DNA from: Digitaria exilis
Lineage: Eukaryota; Streptophyta; Magnoliopsida; Poales; Poaceae
Direction: 5' to 3'
DNA: 64,000 nucleotides
Assembly (NCBI GenBank): GCA_015342445.1
Contig: JACEFO010002196.1
Coordinates: forward strand, 434,001 to 498,000
The position numbers and the translations under genes are program-made. Under the pieces are notes generated by a model, which did no database searches, was not told the DNA's origin, and was given only the letters and a program-made list of their open reading frames with translations. This document shows, one piece after another, positions 1 through 12,300 of the stretch. Position 1 is the first letter of the stretch, and each line of letters begins with the position of its first letter.

Positions 1-345
1 AGCGCTGCAACCATCAAGGGCTATGAAGATGTCCCAGCTAACGATGAGGCTTCCCTCATGAAGGCGGTGGCCAACCAGCCTGTATCAGTTGCAGTAGATG
101 GAGGAGACATGACATTTCAATTCTACTCTGGTGGTGTGATGACCGGCTCCTGTGGCACTGACCTGGATCATGGAATTGCAGCCATTGGCTATGGAACGGC
201 TAGTGATGGCACAAAGTATTGGCTCATGAATAACTCGTGGGGCACAACCTGGGGTGAGAATGGGTTCATGAGAATGGAGAACGATATCTCTGACAAGAGA
301 GGAATGTGTGGCCTTGCCATGCAGCCATCCTACCCAACTGAGTAG
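1..345 (+). CDS. Papain-family cysteine protease, 3' end (SAG39-like)
   Basis: The reading frame is open from base 1 to a TAG at 343-345, giving the last 114 residues of a C1A (papain-like) cysteine endopeptidase; the signal peptide, pro-domain and catalytic Cys lie outside the window. The catalytic His is seen in LDHGIAAIGYG (about 168-200) and the catalytic Asn in NNSWGTTWGENG (about 229-264). The C-terminal RGMCGLAMQPSYPTE is typical of plant senescence-associated SAG39/SAG12-type vacuolar proteases, which degrade protein in senescing or stressed tissue. There is no granulin extension, so this is the short form. No break is seen in this exon. Subfamily assignment is from remembered family motifs, not a search. 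Confidence 0.93.
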   Translation, partial: SAATIKGYEDVPANDEASLMKAVANQPVSVAVDGGDMTFQFYSGGVMTGSCGTDLDHGIAAIGYGTASDGTKYWLMNNSWGTTWGENGFMRMENDISDKRGMCGLAMQPSYPTE

Positions 346-994
346 TCAGTGCTGGATGACACATATCCATACACACATAAACAAATCATTAGTGTTGCTT
401 GTTAATAATGATTCTTATGTTTATGTAAATACTCTTGTTTTTAATGTGATCTATTATGTAAGGTTGTGCTTTGTGTACCCAAATTATCATGTGTATGTTC
501 TTAGCTTTGGAGTTCTAATATGGTTTCAATGTTAATTCTTCTTCCGTGTAAGGATGCTATGCTAGCTTGTCATCTTAGAAGTAGATTGCTTGGTCAATGT
601 TGAATGAGCTTATTAGTGTGTCGGATAAGTGATCTAGACAAACAGTATTTGGCTGGGTGAAAAGGGAAGCTCCCCGTTGCTCCGATCGCTCCCGTGACGC
701 AGTTGGGGGTGCCCGGCCAACTGGATATGTGGTGACAAATGATGACACTATACTACTCTGAAATTGCAAAGGGCGGTCCTGTAAGTTATTGAGTCGACAA
801 ACGGCATGTCACTTTAATATTTAATATATGTTCACTCTGTTTAATATCATCATAATCTCAACTTCGTTTTCTTTCAAAATTTCTACATCTTTGGCCTGAC
901 TCAACATTTTGTCAGGCACAGTATGCCATAAACCAAACTTATATATGATATGATTCTGCACAGAACCAAATTCTAAAATGGTAGATTCTTAACT
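346..994. other. Intergenic region between convergent genes
   Basis: This stretch holds the presumed 3' UTR of the protease on the left (T-rich, about 346-560) and the 3' UTR of the UDP-glycosyltransferase on the right. Only short unsupported reading frames occur, and I see no repeat or RNA gene. Confidence 0.6.
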
Positions 995-2739
995 TTATAA
1001 ATACTTAGCTGCAAATTCAGAAATATTCTTGTCTGAGCTACCTCCATTCCGCATAGCTTCTTTCGCCCTTCGCATCCACTTAGCAGCATTCCTCCTATAC
1101 TGATCCTTGCGCTCCCCATCCATCACTACATTGATGCACCTTTCTACCTCGTCCCTTGTTACCAAACCTTTCTCATCCTTGCGCACCCTGATTCCTATGC
1201 ACCACATTCTCTCCATGTATTTTGATATGGTTGGTTGGTCCGCCCAGTGTGGTATGGCCACCATTGGCACGCCATTAACAATTGCTTCCAATGTCGAGTT
1301 CCATCCGCAATGTGTGAAGAAACAGCCTGCAAGTTAGTATGAAACCATTTAGTTTTTTACGTGGCTTATTAGTTTGTCTCATTTTTCCTTTGCATATAGA
1401 CGAATAGCCATTTTCCATACCTGTAGCCTTGTGTGCCAGGACCTCGAGTTGGGGGCACCAAGAAACAATGAGGCCATGTTCCTTGCACTTGTCGCGGAGT
1501 TCTTTGGACAACTTGTGTTCCTCATTAGACCTCACCACCCAAATGAAAGGTTTCCCAGAATTGCAGAGTCCACTGCCAAGCTCTTCTAGCTGTGTTTCAT
1601 CATAGTTGGAGACAGTCCCATAGGACACAAGGACGACAGACCTTGGAAGCTGCTTGTCAAGCCAGGCTATACAGGATTCACTGCTGCTGAAGAGGTTGAA
1701 ACCATAAGCCTTGTTGGATGGCAACCGGTCGTCATCCAGGTAGAATGACGGCAAGGTTGGGCCGATTGTCTTTGCGCGCCATGTTTGCGCCATATAATCT
1801 GCCTCCTGCTCAGTTAACAAAGCACAGAGTCAATAAAAGCACATAAATGTTATGGCTACAAATGTATTCACAGAATCAGAACAAATGGATTAGCAATCAT
1901 AAATGATTTACTATATAAATTCTACTGTGGACGGTCAATAATACGAACCAAATGTTCTACTTCTAGTTTGTATATATGAGAATGCACAATACTATGGGCA
2001 AGCAGTACAGAGTGTGCATTTGGGCAAAACAACGAACAGGTGCAGGACACACTGAGGATGACCCAACCTTGGGCTCGATGTCGTGGAAGGAGTTGACAAG
2101 CACATCGTCGGCGTCCTCGAGACCCTCGAACTGGTGGACGGACGCCTTAAGGAACGCCGGGCACCAGTCCGGCCTCGCCGCGAACGGCGGCACGTCATCG
2201 GGCCCGAGCTCGACTCCCAGCAGCCCGCGCGCGAACAGCTCTCTCCCGTCCGTCACCGGCAGCGGCAGCCGCCCCGCCCACACCTCCCCGTAGACGACGT
2301 CCACGGAGCAGGGCTGCGACAGGAACGCCACCGTCGGCACGCCGGCCGCCTTGGCCACCCGGAGCGCCCACGGCAGGTGGGGATCGTACACGAGCACGCG
2401 CACAGGCCGCCCCGCGGAGGCCTCGGAGCGGAGCAGCTCCGCCAGCGTCCGGGAGCCGACGGCCTCGACCTGACGGATGTACTCGTCGTAGTCCGGGCAC
2501 GAGGCCGCCCCGCCTTCGTCGAAGCCGTCGGAGATGGCGGCCACCCGGAAGGGTTCCCCTGGAGGCGGGGTGGTGGAGAGCACGTACCGCGAGGTGACGA
2601 GCGTGGGGCGGAGGCCGTGGTAGGCGAGACGGCGGCCGAACTCGAGCAGAGGGTTTGTGTGGCCCTGCGCGCCAGGGTACGGCAGGAGGAGCACCTGCGC
2701 GCCGCCGCCGGCGGAGACGATGCCGCTCGTGCTCTCCAT
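995..2739 (-). CDS. UDP-glycosyltransferase, UGT74-like (three exons)
   Basis: Family-1 glycosyltransferase, a cytosolic enzyme that moves glucose from UDP-glucose to small acceptors; UGT74 members glucosylate salicylate, auxin and similar carboxylates. Exons by GT/AG sites and frame: 2739-2068, 1805-1421, 1326-995, joining to 462 residues, the usual family length. The N-terminal GAQGHTNP holds the catalytic His (about residue 27). The 44-residue PSPG donor-binding box (about 340-383) runs from WCPQLEVLAHKATG across intron 2 into CFFTHCGWNST and ends in HWADQ, the final Gln fitting a glucose donor. The start gives MESTSGIV directly before the alpha/beta N-domain; an upstream in-frame Met would add a basic, low-complexity extension and is less likely. 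The gene is intact. The acceptor cannot be told from sequence. A 5' fragment of a second copy lies about 1.4 kb upstream in opposite orientation. Confidence 0.93.
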
Positions 2740-2995
2740 GTGTCGCGGTGAATGGATTGGCGATTGGGGTGGGGGAGAGGATAAATAAGCAGGGCGTCTC
2801 TCGCAGTGGAGTGGCGCGCAAGGTTCTTGGTCCAATTTCCTCCATTGGTAGGAAGCTCTGAGTTTCCTTCCCATGGAGGCAGGGAAGCTTCGCCCTTCCT
2901 GATCACCTTTTTGTTTCGTTATGCTGGCACCAGCCGTCTAGCCGGCTTCTTTACCAATTTATTTAACATGAAGGTCTGTACCCCTCTCACGTTTA

Positions 2996-3140
2996 TGGGT
3001 ATGTTTAGTTTGGAAAAGATTTTTCGAAAAAAATACTATTTGTCAAACTTTTTTTTATTATTTATCTCATATCTCTCACTCACGTAACACTATTCATCTA
3101 TAATGTTCTTTTAGGAACTTTTACCAAGCTAAACACACCT
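2996..3140. mobile_element. Tourist-like MITE (tentative)
   Basis: Imperfect terminal inverted repeats (GGGTATGTTTAGTTTGG at the left, the complement of AGGTGTGTTTAGCTTGG at the right) enclose AT-rich DNA. TTA lies on both sides (2993-2995 and 3141-3143), fitting the 3-bp target duplication of PIF/Harbinger elements. It lies in the promoter region of the UGT gene. Confidence 0.55.
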
Positions 3141-3468
3141 TTAATGACACAGGCTTAAAAGCCTCATGTTTCGACCGGTGAACTTTAGAGGCAAAATTAG
3201 TGTGCCAACAATAGCTTAGAGTTCCAAAGGTTTCGATGTGATATTATGAAACCACATTCCTAAACCTTCGCATTTGAATCCAAAGTCCAAACACACTAAA
3301 TTAGTATAATTCAATGATTTTTTTCTTGTAGAAGTTAATCAAATTAGAATTTAATATGTCCACAATCACCTTCGAAGTGGTAAGCAAAATCCTAAGTCAA
3401 CAAAAGACGTCACCAGCTCCTTTCCTTTTCAAATCCCAGTCCTGCTCCTTGGTTGTCAAAATGAGAAT

Positions 3469-3783
3469 GAGGGGTTGTTTTGGTTATGGGGATTTAGTCT
3501 CTATCACATCAAATGATTGTGACTAATTAGAAATATTAAACATAGACTAATTAAAAAAATTAATTACACATATAAAGCCTAATTTGTGAGACAAATGATT
3601 TGACAATGCGGTGATACAAGGAACATGTGCTGATGGATTAATGAGACATAATAGATTTGCCTCCGAAATTAGTCTCTATATGTGCAATTAGCTTTATAAT
3701 TAGTTCACGTTTAATACTGCTAATTAGTAACCAAGCATTCAATGTGGCAGGGACTAAAGTTCATTGAAACCAAACACCCCCTC
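3469..3783. mobile_element. Tourist-type MITE
   Basis: Terminal inverted repeats of about 17 bp (GAGGGGTTGTTTTGGTT and the complement of AACCAAACACCCCCTC) flank a core with the recurrent GACTAATTAG / CTAATTAGT words of a common grass MITE family. AAT is found on both sides (3466-3468, 3784-3786). It sits between the UGT gene and its partial copy. Confidence 0.75.
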
Positions 3784-4063
3784 AATGTCACCCTATTTGA
3801 GAAAACGAAAATTTTAACAGCAAAAAATCAATCTGAAAATGATAATACTAAATATTTAAAGTTCAGCTAAATAACATTCTAAAAAAATGTTGCCACAACC
3901 GAAATTAAATATTCAATAAGGATAGTAATTTTGAATATTCAAATATCATAACTTTGGGGGCATTGAAATCCGTAGAATCCAAGCACATTAAATCTGTAAA
4001 CTCAATGGTTTATTTCCTTCAAAATTCTCAGCGAGCCTAAAAGTCAAACGCTCCACGCAGAAA
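3784..4063. other. Intergenic, AT-rich
   Basis: AT-rich sequence upstream of the UGT fragment. I see no reading frame or repeat that can be supported. Confidence 0.5.
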
Positions 4064-4492
4064 TTGCTGACCTTGCCGCGACGGCACAAGAAGAGCCTTG
4101 CGCGCCACTCCACTGCCCGACGGCAACTCCTATTTTATCCTCCCTCATCACAGGACACCACCACCGTCACCGCAGCAAGCGCAAACCGAAGCAACAAGTC
4201 ATGGGAGAGCCCGAGCGCCAGCACCTCCTCGTCATCCTCCTCCGCCGCCTCCAACGAGAGCCTTCTTCATCAGGGCTCGCACGTCCTGCTCCTCCTGCCG
4301 GTCCCGAGAGCCAAGAAGGGCCACACCAACCAGATGCTCCAGCTCGGCCGCCGCCTCGCGTGCCACGGCCTCCGTCGACCAACGCTCGTCACTGCCACCC
4401 GGTACATCCTCTTCACCGCCGCCATGCCCCCGCCCAACCCCTTCCGCGCCGCCGCTATTTCCGACGGCTTCAGTGACGGTCACGAATACTAA
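4064..4492 (+). pseudogene. UDP-glycosyltransferase 5' fragment (UGT74-like)
   Basis: Truncated copy of the neighbouring UGT gene. The homologous peptide runs from GSHVLLLLPVPRAKKGHTNQ through LGRRLACHGLR to AAISDGF and stops at TAA (4490-4492), about 75 residues into a 462-residue protein; exons 2-3 and the PSPG box are absent. The original start at 4201 reads ATGGGAGAGC where the intact gene has ATGGAGAGC, so one extra G puts the ATG out of frame with the UGT frame. Homology continues upstream of the start: a 20-bp block around 4096-4117 (CTTGCGCGCCACTCCACTGC) also occurs in the leader of the intact gene. The duplication therefore included the 5' leader. It cannot encode an active enzyme. 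Confidence 0.85.
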
Positions 4493-4898
4493 AGCGTGTC
4501 GCTGCCGGTGATGCATGTTCGGCCCCCGAGCTGCTTGTGCTGTTCGCCGCGCGCTGTGGCATGTGTTCTTGGTTTTTATTTTACTTTTGATGTAACAGGA
4601 GCCCCTACAAATATATATTTATGAAGGAAACAGAAGTGTTTAGAAAAGAAAAACAAGAGTTGAAACATATATTTTCTGAGTTTCTGTACTGTACATTCTT
4701 CAATTGCAGGGAAGTAGACACTTTTGCTCGATGGATAACAAGAGAAAACCAAGTGTTGAACTGCGATCTATGCATCTACTCACACATCGAATGATGCTAT
4801 TGAACATCATATGATTTCACGACATCTAAATAGTGCCAACACATAATTAATGATGATGATTATTTCCCTGAAAAATGGACGTTAATTAAGCCAGTGTC
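4493..4898. other. Intergenic; nothing recognised
   Basis: Sequence downstream of the UGT fragment. It is AT-rich with no recognisable gene, repeat or RNA. Confidence 0.5.
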
Positions 4899-5068
4899 AC
4901 TACAGGAAAACCCAAGTTTGTCGTGTGCCTGGATCTTGGCAAAGCGCTTTATCTCGGGCACACGGTGCGACAAGAAAAACTCTCGGCAAACAACAACTTT
5001 CCTGTGGGCTGAAAATCAAGGGCACACGGCATAAATGGAAACGCTCGACAAAGATCTCAAAGGGCTCA
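4899..5068. mobile_element. CACTA (En/Spm) transposon terminus, truncated
   Basis: Begins CACTACAGGAAAAC, a canonical CACTA-superfamily end. It is followed by subterminal repeat words (TCGGGCACACGG, GGGCACACGGC, CTCGGCAAAC) typical of transposase-binding regions in grass elements. No matching opposite end is seen, so the element is broken, probably by the LTR that starts next to it. Confidence 0.7.
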
Positions 5069-8000
5069 CTGTAGCGACCCTATCCGAATTTGGTCCCACT
5101 TTACAAAGTTGGATATTGCCGTCGAGTCAGCGCTCGATTAACTACACACTGAAGATCATTCGTTCATACCTCCACCCGAAGATGAGGTTCCAAATATTAC
5201 AACATTCCACAATTCAAGTTACAACCAGTCTTAATAATTATTACAATCCATGAAAAAATAACATAAATAAGTTTATAATTCAACGCAACAGACTCAATGC
5301 AGTACAACAGTCAAGCAGTCTCATTAACCGTGAGAAGCGGACAGTTCGAACCGAATTTTACTACCTGGCCAGAGAAACCCACACACACGGGAAAGTTTGA
5401 CCATCTAACACATCCCAGTCCGTTCCCATCGATCCGCAGGTGGTTTCCAGGCCCACAGCCTTTGGACAAAGGTTTACTGCTTCACTCACAGCATCACGCA
5501 TATGCCCACATGTGCCCATGGGAAATAAAGTTCCAAGGACAGTGGGGAATTGGACCTTCCCACTTCAATTCAGGTAATTTGCTTACCGGCCCCATAAACC
5601 GTGCATGCATGTGGTACGTTTAAAAACTTGACATAAAAGTATCCACACGTTTCGACCTTAAGTCCATTCATCAAACACAGACAGGATATCTACACATACC
5701 ATCCCGTCCGTCCATCCTTATGATTATGGCATAAATAAAGGCATGCAACCCCTATATCTCGCGAGTGTCAAGAAAACACTCGACTTGTAACGGTCCTAAA
5801 GCACAGCACCTATAGAACCTGTCAGACTAGTATTCAACCAAGGGAACCTATGATTATGCAATTCTAGGGTTTCATTCAACTCCTCAAAACTTGAATGCAC
5901 AAACATATACGGATCATAAATTGCATAATTTTAAAAGTCAGGTTATGCTCCGGTGCTTGCCTTCCTACTCAAAATTAGCCTCGGGCTTCTGGTCTTGTTC
6001 CACGTGCACCATGTTCACCTCGGGCTCTTGATTTATCTCCTCTGCAGCGGCAGCAACTCGTAGATTCCGTCGTCATGATTCGTATCTACATGAAATGCAA
6101 AATATATGAATTTTTATTCTTTATTTAATTGTTATGGTGCAGGCAAACCCTAGGTGATTTAAACTGAATGAAATAAACATATATTTAAATGATTATTTAC
6201 TCTTTATTAGCTGCCATGATTCTGTTTTCTAGAGTGAATTAAATTACTTTTTTCTTTGTATGGATTTATTTCTTTTTCTTCTCTTTTCCTCCATTCTAGT
6301 CATTTCCCAATATTCAAAAAGTCAAGTTAGGTTCATTTGCAGAGTGTTCCCCATAAATACTTATTTCTTTTATCCAAATTTCTCCATAGATAGCAAGTTT
6401 AAATTTGGATAGAAATATTTTTAAATGTGAGTTTATCATAGGATACACAGTACTGAATTGGATTTATAGCCCAAATTTTGACTTAAAAGGATTTACATAT
6501 TATTTACTAGAAAAGTTTTCATATTTTTAGCTAGAAACAAAGTTAAATCCCACAAAAATAACTAAAGAGTTTCTGACCAAACCACTTGGCACAGAGACCA
6601 AAGTCACTTAAATTGATCTTTCTCCAAGTTTCGAGTTAATTTGACTTATGTTTATTTTTGTAGATTTTATTCACTTTAAAGCTAACACAATTTATCTAGC
6701 CATTTTATTATGCCCAAAAATTATAAAGATAATTTTTCTAGGTTTATTGTGTGTCGGACAAGTCTGTGAAGAAAGGGTTTCATTTTTCACGGACTAAACT
6801 TATTTATATGATTTAATTGATAAAACAGCAAAGCTTTTACTAAAAAAAATCATAACTGGAAATGTACAACATATTTTGTGCACCACTTGCGCATAGATCC
6901 TATCTCAACTACACCAACAACATATCCCAAGATCAGTGCATGTGTAGATTTTGAACTGTGATGAAATGTGCTCAAATTTAATTCAATTTATATTTGAAAA
7001 ACTACAGCTCAAATGTATATACATGCTGAAGTGCAAACGAACTTCATGAATTCAGGAGTTCAAATAAATTTTGTTTACATTTTTCTGATGTTTCTACGAA
7101 GTTCTACGATTTTTACAAGATCTCTTCGAATAGTGTAAAAGGGTAAGATACTATTTTACAGCTGGGAACCTAGAACTTTTCGGATCTAAACAAACAGGTC
7201 CCTGTTTCTTTCACTCAAGCCCTTGGAAAAAGGAAGAAGACAGAGTTTGGTCCTCGAGCTCGCCGACGTTCTTACGCCGGCCAAACGGAGGCGGGTACGG
7301 GCCGGGAAAGTGGAGGAAATCGGAGAGGGGCTCACCTTGAGTCCTTTGGGTGAGGTCTCTGGGTCGGGGAAGGCCGGGAAGTGGGGTGGCGTCGGCGATG
7401 GCGGCTCGGCTTGCTCCGGCGAGCGGCGCCGGCAGCTGTGGTGGCGGGGAAGCGGGAGGAGTGGCTTTGGAGCACCGTGGAGTCATGGCGGAGGTTCGAG
7501 GAGTCTTGTCTTGGCCGGTGGGTGACTGGAGCGAGCTAGCCTCGTGCAGGGTAGGGAGGCGGTGCAATGGCGTCTCCGGCGGAGGATAGCAGCCGCGAGA
7601 GGCTCGGAAAGGCTTGGTGTTTAAAGAGGGAGGGAGAGGGGAGGTATGTGCAGCTCGGGCAAGACCTAAGGGGCGGTCGCGGCAGCCAGGCAAGGCCATC
7701 GGTGGTCAGCGCCGCCACGAGCTCCAGGCAGCCTGCCGTGGCTCTGGCTTGAGCAGGCGAGCCGGCATGGCTGAGCAGAGGCTCGTGGGTGGTCTGACGC
7801 GCATAGGCGGCTTGGTTTCGCGCGGGGAATCGCTGGACAAAAGAGGCGGCGGCACTTGGACCGGCGGGCTGGCGAGGGTGCGCGTGGAGCACAACCGTGG
7901 CGCAGCGACGGTCAGCGCTACAGGGCTCGGCAGCGTGCGTCAGAAGCTCAGACGCCTCTGCCATGAAGTGAGACATGTCGCTGCACTGCTGACCGGCGCA

Positions 8001-8490
8001 GACGAGGCAGCAGCGGCGCAGTGGTGCAGTGGCGGCACGCGACGCACAGTGGAGAGCGGCCGCGGGGCACGCTCACGGGCAGGAACTAGCTCGGCTTGGC
8101 ATCACCTTTTCTCCATATTTGTGAACTGTACGACGCAAAGTACAAGCATAAAAGTTGTAGGGTGTAAAGTGGGACACGACTTTGCTTCAGGTTGCATATG
8201 AAAATGTAGATATTTTGTGCGCAAAAAGAATTGTGGTAAAACTGCGTTTTGGCGGTTTTTGCCATTTTTGAAGGGCTAAAAGGCGAAATTTGCCAAAGAG
8301 CAAAAAAGGAGGAAGTTCCGAAATTTGAATATGTGCAAATTTGCCTTTTGGAGATTTTGAAGTTTAGTTGAAAATATCTTGAGATTCGGCCAAGATTCCA
8401 TTTCAGCCTTGAATTTGAATTTGAAATTCCAACCTCTGAATTAGGGTATGAGATTTGAAAGGCTTCCAAAGGGTTTCAGGCTGGGGTTCG
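5069..8490 (-). mobile_element. Probable long LTR (Ty3/gypsy-like), solo or truncated
   Basis: The region starts TGTAGCGACCC, the complement of a usual LTR 3' end (GGGTCGCTACA), and fades at about 8490 near GGCTGGGGTT, which resembles an inverted LTR start. The length of about 3.4 kb matches the solo LTR at 9326-14026 once that is freed of its MULE. It holds AT-rich halves around a GC-rich block (about 7210-8100) and no gag or pol motif. The open frames in the GC block (for example 7614-8201 and 7536-7976) have no protein-like features. No target-site duplication was found, so the boundaries are inferred. Confidence 0.4.
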
Positions 8491-8794
8491 AAAAGGAAAG
8501 GTGCTTGGTTTGGTCTCTCCTTCAAAAATCATATTAGCCAAAAATCATATTAGCTAAATAACATCGTTTTCACATCTGCACATATTTTTTGAGGATTTTG
8601 GTTTATGCAGGTTTTTGAGCTATATATGAACACTTTTGGACGAAGACCAAAATCATCACCAACCTCCAAGGATGTGCAACGGCAAAGGCTTGAAGAACAC
8701 ACTCGGATGACTTTAGGACCAAGGCAAATCATGCAGACATTTGGAAAGTTAGCAAAGATCCAATCTTACCCTGAAGAAAATGACGTCAAAAGGC
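8491..8794. other. Unassigned sequence beside the LINE relic
   Basis: A 76-codon frame (8605-8835, +) gives a charged peptide (VQRQRLEEHTRM...) that I cannot place. Its 3' end runs over the antisense LINE relic, so it is unlikely to be a real gene. It could be a remnant of the broken CACTA element. Confidence 0.3.
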
Positions 8795-8952
8795 ACAAAT
8801 ATGTGAAGGACATAATATCACTACTCTTTCCATAATATTTTGACATGGCATAAATGTCGTTTGATAAGGTCAAACCACCTTGCTGGTCACCCCTATGAGT
8901 CTATTTGTAGCAAGTTTGTGAATTTTTTTAAGCTTATATTTAACAAACAAAT

Positions 8953-9116
8953 GAAGGACGGCCCTGGTGCAGCGGTAGTGCCTTACCGTCTGTAACCGGA
9001 AGGTTCAGGGTTCGAACCCCAGCCTCTGCACTTTGTGCAGGTAAAGTTGTGCGCATACATCCCTCCCCCAGACCCCATGCAGTGCGGGAGCCTACGGCAC
9101 GGCACTGGGCACGCCC
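8953..9116 (+). mobile_element. Au-type SINE (tRNA-derived)
   Basis: A 164-bp element with a tRNA-like head: GGTGCAGCGGTAGTGCC (A-box region) and GGTTCGAACCC (B box), then the conserved body words CCCCCAGACCCC and GCGGGAGCCTACGGCAC of the Au SINE family. A 15-bp target-site duplication, ATTTAACAAACAAAT, lies at 8938-8952 and 9117-9131. The boxes would act as an internal RNA polymerase III promoter. It is inserted in the LINE relic. Confidence 0.92.
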
Positions 9117-9325
9117 ATTTAACAAACAAATAGGCATGTGTTTTTGGATTTTTATTGCAATCTTTATTTTTGGAGGAGAGTAATAACCCCAAGATTGAGT
9201 CCGTATAGACTACACGTAGATGCTCTTCAAAAAATTCCTTTAACAACGCCAAAAGACTAATTTTATAATATCTTAGAACACTTGATAAAATTGTACTTGG
9301 GAAGCCAAATGGACCTAGGGCTTTA

Positions 9326-12300
9326 TGTAAGACCCCAAAATTCATCACAGGATTTTAACTAGAAAATCCTATCAAATTTTCTGAAATTTATTTGTTATTC
9401 AAATTAAATTTGTAGATTTGTTGATTTGACTAATCATTTAAATCTTTATTTAAATAAGAATTAAAATTAAATATAAGGCCACATTTTGTTTGAGCATTCA
9501 TGTTGATACATTCCAATTATTGGGTGTTGAATTCAAATTTTTGTTGAATTCAAATGTGTTTGATTGAGTTTGAAAAATCTTGTAAAAAGGTTAAAATCAA
9601 AACCTTTCCTTTCCCCTCTCCTTCTTCTAGCCCATCCGTCCTTCTCCTCTCTCGGCCCAAACGCGCGGCCTAGTCCGCTGATCTCTCTCCCTCTCTTCCT
9701 TCCAGGTCCAATCCACTTTGTGGCCCAAGCCTACCCCGTCGGCCCAACAGCCCTCAATCGGCCCAGCACTCTCTCTCCTCCACAGTCCTCTTCCTCTCCC
9801 ACCGATAGCCCAGGCCCACACGTCAGGCCTTTCTTCTTCCTCCTCTCGCTCCCGCACCCGACCGCGCCGCCTTGCCAAGCCGCAGCTGCACCTCGCCACG
9901 CCTCGCCTTCCCGTGCGCGCCTGCTCGACTCCTCCCTGCGAGTGCACCGCGCTAGTCCACGCCATCAAGGATGCCCCATCTTTACCCTACCTTCCACCCG
10001 TAACGGCCGCTACCATCAATCCTCTTCTCAAGGCGCCATTAATCGCCATCACAACTCCCTTGTCACCGCCCTCTCCTCTCCCTCACCAAGCCACCTCAGT
10101 TCCTTTCTCAGGCCCTATAAAGCTTCTCCGCCTCCGCCCGTGCACCCTCTTTCGCGTCGCTGCACCCACAAAGCTCGTGCCATCGATTTCCGCCCACCAC
10201 CGTCTCCGATTCACGGGATATTTAATTTTTTGCCATCCTTGTGGAAGCCAACTCTCGTATTGCCAGCTTCACGATGACACTAACATTTTTGCCATCGGAG
10301 AGAGACGATTTCTTACATTTGAGCCATTTTTGCCTACGTAGCATGCCAAGTCACACTACCAGCGTGTCCGGGCCATAAGAAATTACTCCCCTACCCTCGT
10401 CTTATCTTTTCTCCCGTGCCGCACGAGTGGCTCAGCCCCTTTCTCGTGCCACTGACGCGTGGGACCCACATGTAAGCGTCATCTTCAACCTCGATATGCT
10501 TCCACTTCTTCCTGCGCGATCCCCTTCCTCTTCTTCCTGCGCTTCCTCCCCGTCTTGTCGACTCATCCCCTCCTTCTTCTTCACCGGCGGGCCGATGTTC
10601 TCTCCAGCTCCAAGCCCATGTCTTGACCCTGCCAGCCTGGGGCCCAACCGGCCGCATCCCTGCAGAGTTCAGGGCTGCGCTCCTGCAGACCTGGGCGGCT
10701 GTGCCCTCCGGAGTCCCTGACCCATGGCTCATGGCTGCCTCCCTCTCGTAGTTCTCTATTTGTCTACTAGGGAGCTCGAGGAGGTTCTTGACATGGCAGT
10801 ACGAGGAGGTTCTAGACCTAGTAATGGATGCAAATCCAAATCCAAAATCACCTGGTCCAACGTTTATCCAGATTTAATTATGTCCACGTCCAACCAATCC
10901 AATCTATACTTCAGAAAATGCAATCATAATCCAATCAATCCAATACTAAAAAAAATTCAATGCCCATCGAAGTATTCAATCTTCCGAGATGCCGCAGCTT
11001 GCTATCGGGGGTGCGGCGCTCTGCGCGTCAGGGCTGCCCAAGGTGATGCAACCATCTCGGCCTCGCTGGCGTATCCGATTTTCGATGAACTGATGAGCAT
11101 GTCTGTCCAAACAGCACGCTCGAGCGCCGCCGTAGAAATTGACTGATGGCTCAGTACCTCAGTTGCAAGCGAAGAAAAGCAAGGATGGATGAAGGTTGAA
11201 GATGATACTGCAGGTTGGTCCCACGCGTCAGTGACAGAAAGGGTGACTGAGCTACTCGTGCGGCACAGGAGAAAGGATACGACGGGGGTAGGGGAGTAAT
11301 TTCTCATGGCTTGGACACGCTGGCAGTCTGACTTGGTATGCCACATAGGCTAAAATGGCTCAAATGTAAGAAATCATCTCTCTCCAATGGCAAAAATGTT
11401 AGTGTCATCGTAAAGCTGGCAATACGAGAGGTGGCCTCCGTAAGAATGGCAAAAAATTAAATATCCCCCGATTCGCAGCCGCGGATACCTGCCAGACCAA
11501 GCCAACACCACACCGAGCATCGCCGGGCCAAGACGCATCTATTCCACCCATCCTCGTCGTCTTTCCTCCACCGGAGTAGCACCGCCAAGTGAGGTGCAAG
11601 CCATCGCCGCCGGCCGGCCGAATTCCAGCCACCACCGCCGACCTCCGCCCATGGTGAGCACCTCCCTGAGATCCCCTCACCCTCCTCTCTTGTTTCCCGT
11701 CCTTGGCCGAGTCCCGCGGCTGCCAAAGCGCCGACAACCCGGCCACCCAGAGCTCTGTCCGCCATGGACTGGGAGCTCTCAAAGCTTTTGCAGAAAGGAC
11801 CCTAGAGAATCATGTAATCTTTAACTCTATCTTTGTATCTTGGTATGTTCACGGAAACCCCCCTACACCTAATAGATCCTTCAATCTTAACCCGAGCTTT
11901 GATCTTTTCCAGATCCAACCCTGAGCTTGTAGCTTTTTGCGAGCACTATTCTATGTGTCTTGCAAATCTTCTTTGCAGGCCCATGTAATCCTCAGTTATC
12001 TGCAGATTGATCCTTGCAACCTTGTTTAGCCCCTAGTTTGCTCGTTTAAGCTCCTTTTAATCCCGTGTTCGTTGTGTTAATCTTCTAAAAGCGTAGAGTT
12101 TAGTTAACAGTGTTGTATGTGTGCTTTGGGAATTAAATAAAATATTGATATGCTTAATACTTGTTATACTAGCTTTCTAAGTTAAAAACTAATTAGAGCT
12201 CTACTTCTGTGTTTTCTAATAAAAATTAATTTGGTTAATCATTACTGGACTAGAATTTTATAACTAAAACATGGCTAGTTTATACCCTCGTTATTTCATA

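Noticed and set aside
2083..2906. Long reading frames of 216-222 codons on both strands over the UGT exon
   Set aside because: They are by-products of GC-rich coding sequence. Only the frame with GHTNP and in-phase splicing to the PSPG box is real.
7211..8201. Several overlapping frames of 100-195 codons in GC-rich DNA
   Set aside because: They occur on both strands with no domain, and the region fits the GC-rich centre of a long LTR.
8961..9030. tRNA-like sequence with A and B boxes
   Set aside because: It lacks a full cloverleaf and lies inside a 164-bp element with a 15-bp target duplication and an Au SINE body, so it is a SINE head rather than a tRNA gene.
9564..10341. Proline-rich reading frames of 207-237 codons
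   Set aside because: They lie in the pyrimidine-rich part of the solo LTR and run across the MULE boundary at 10215.
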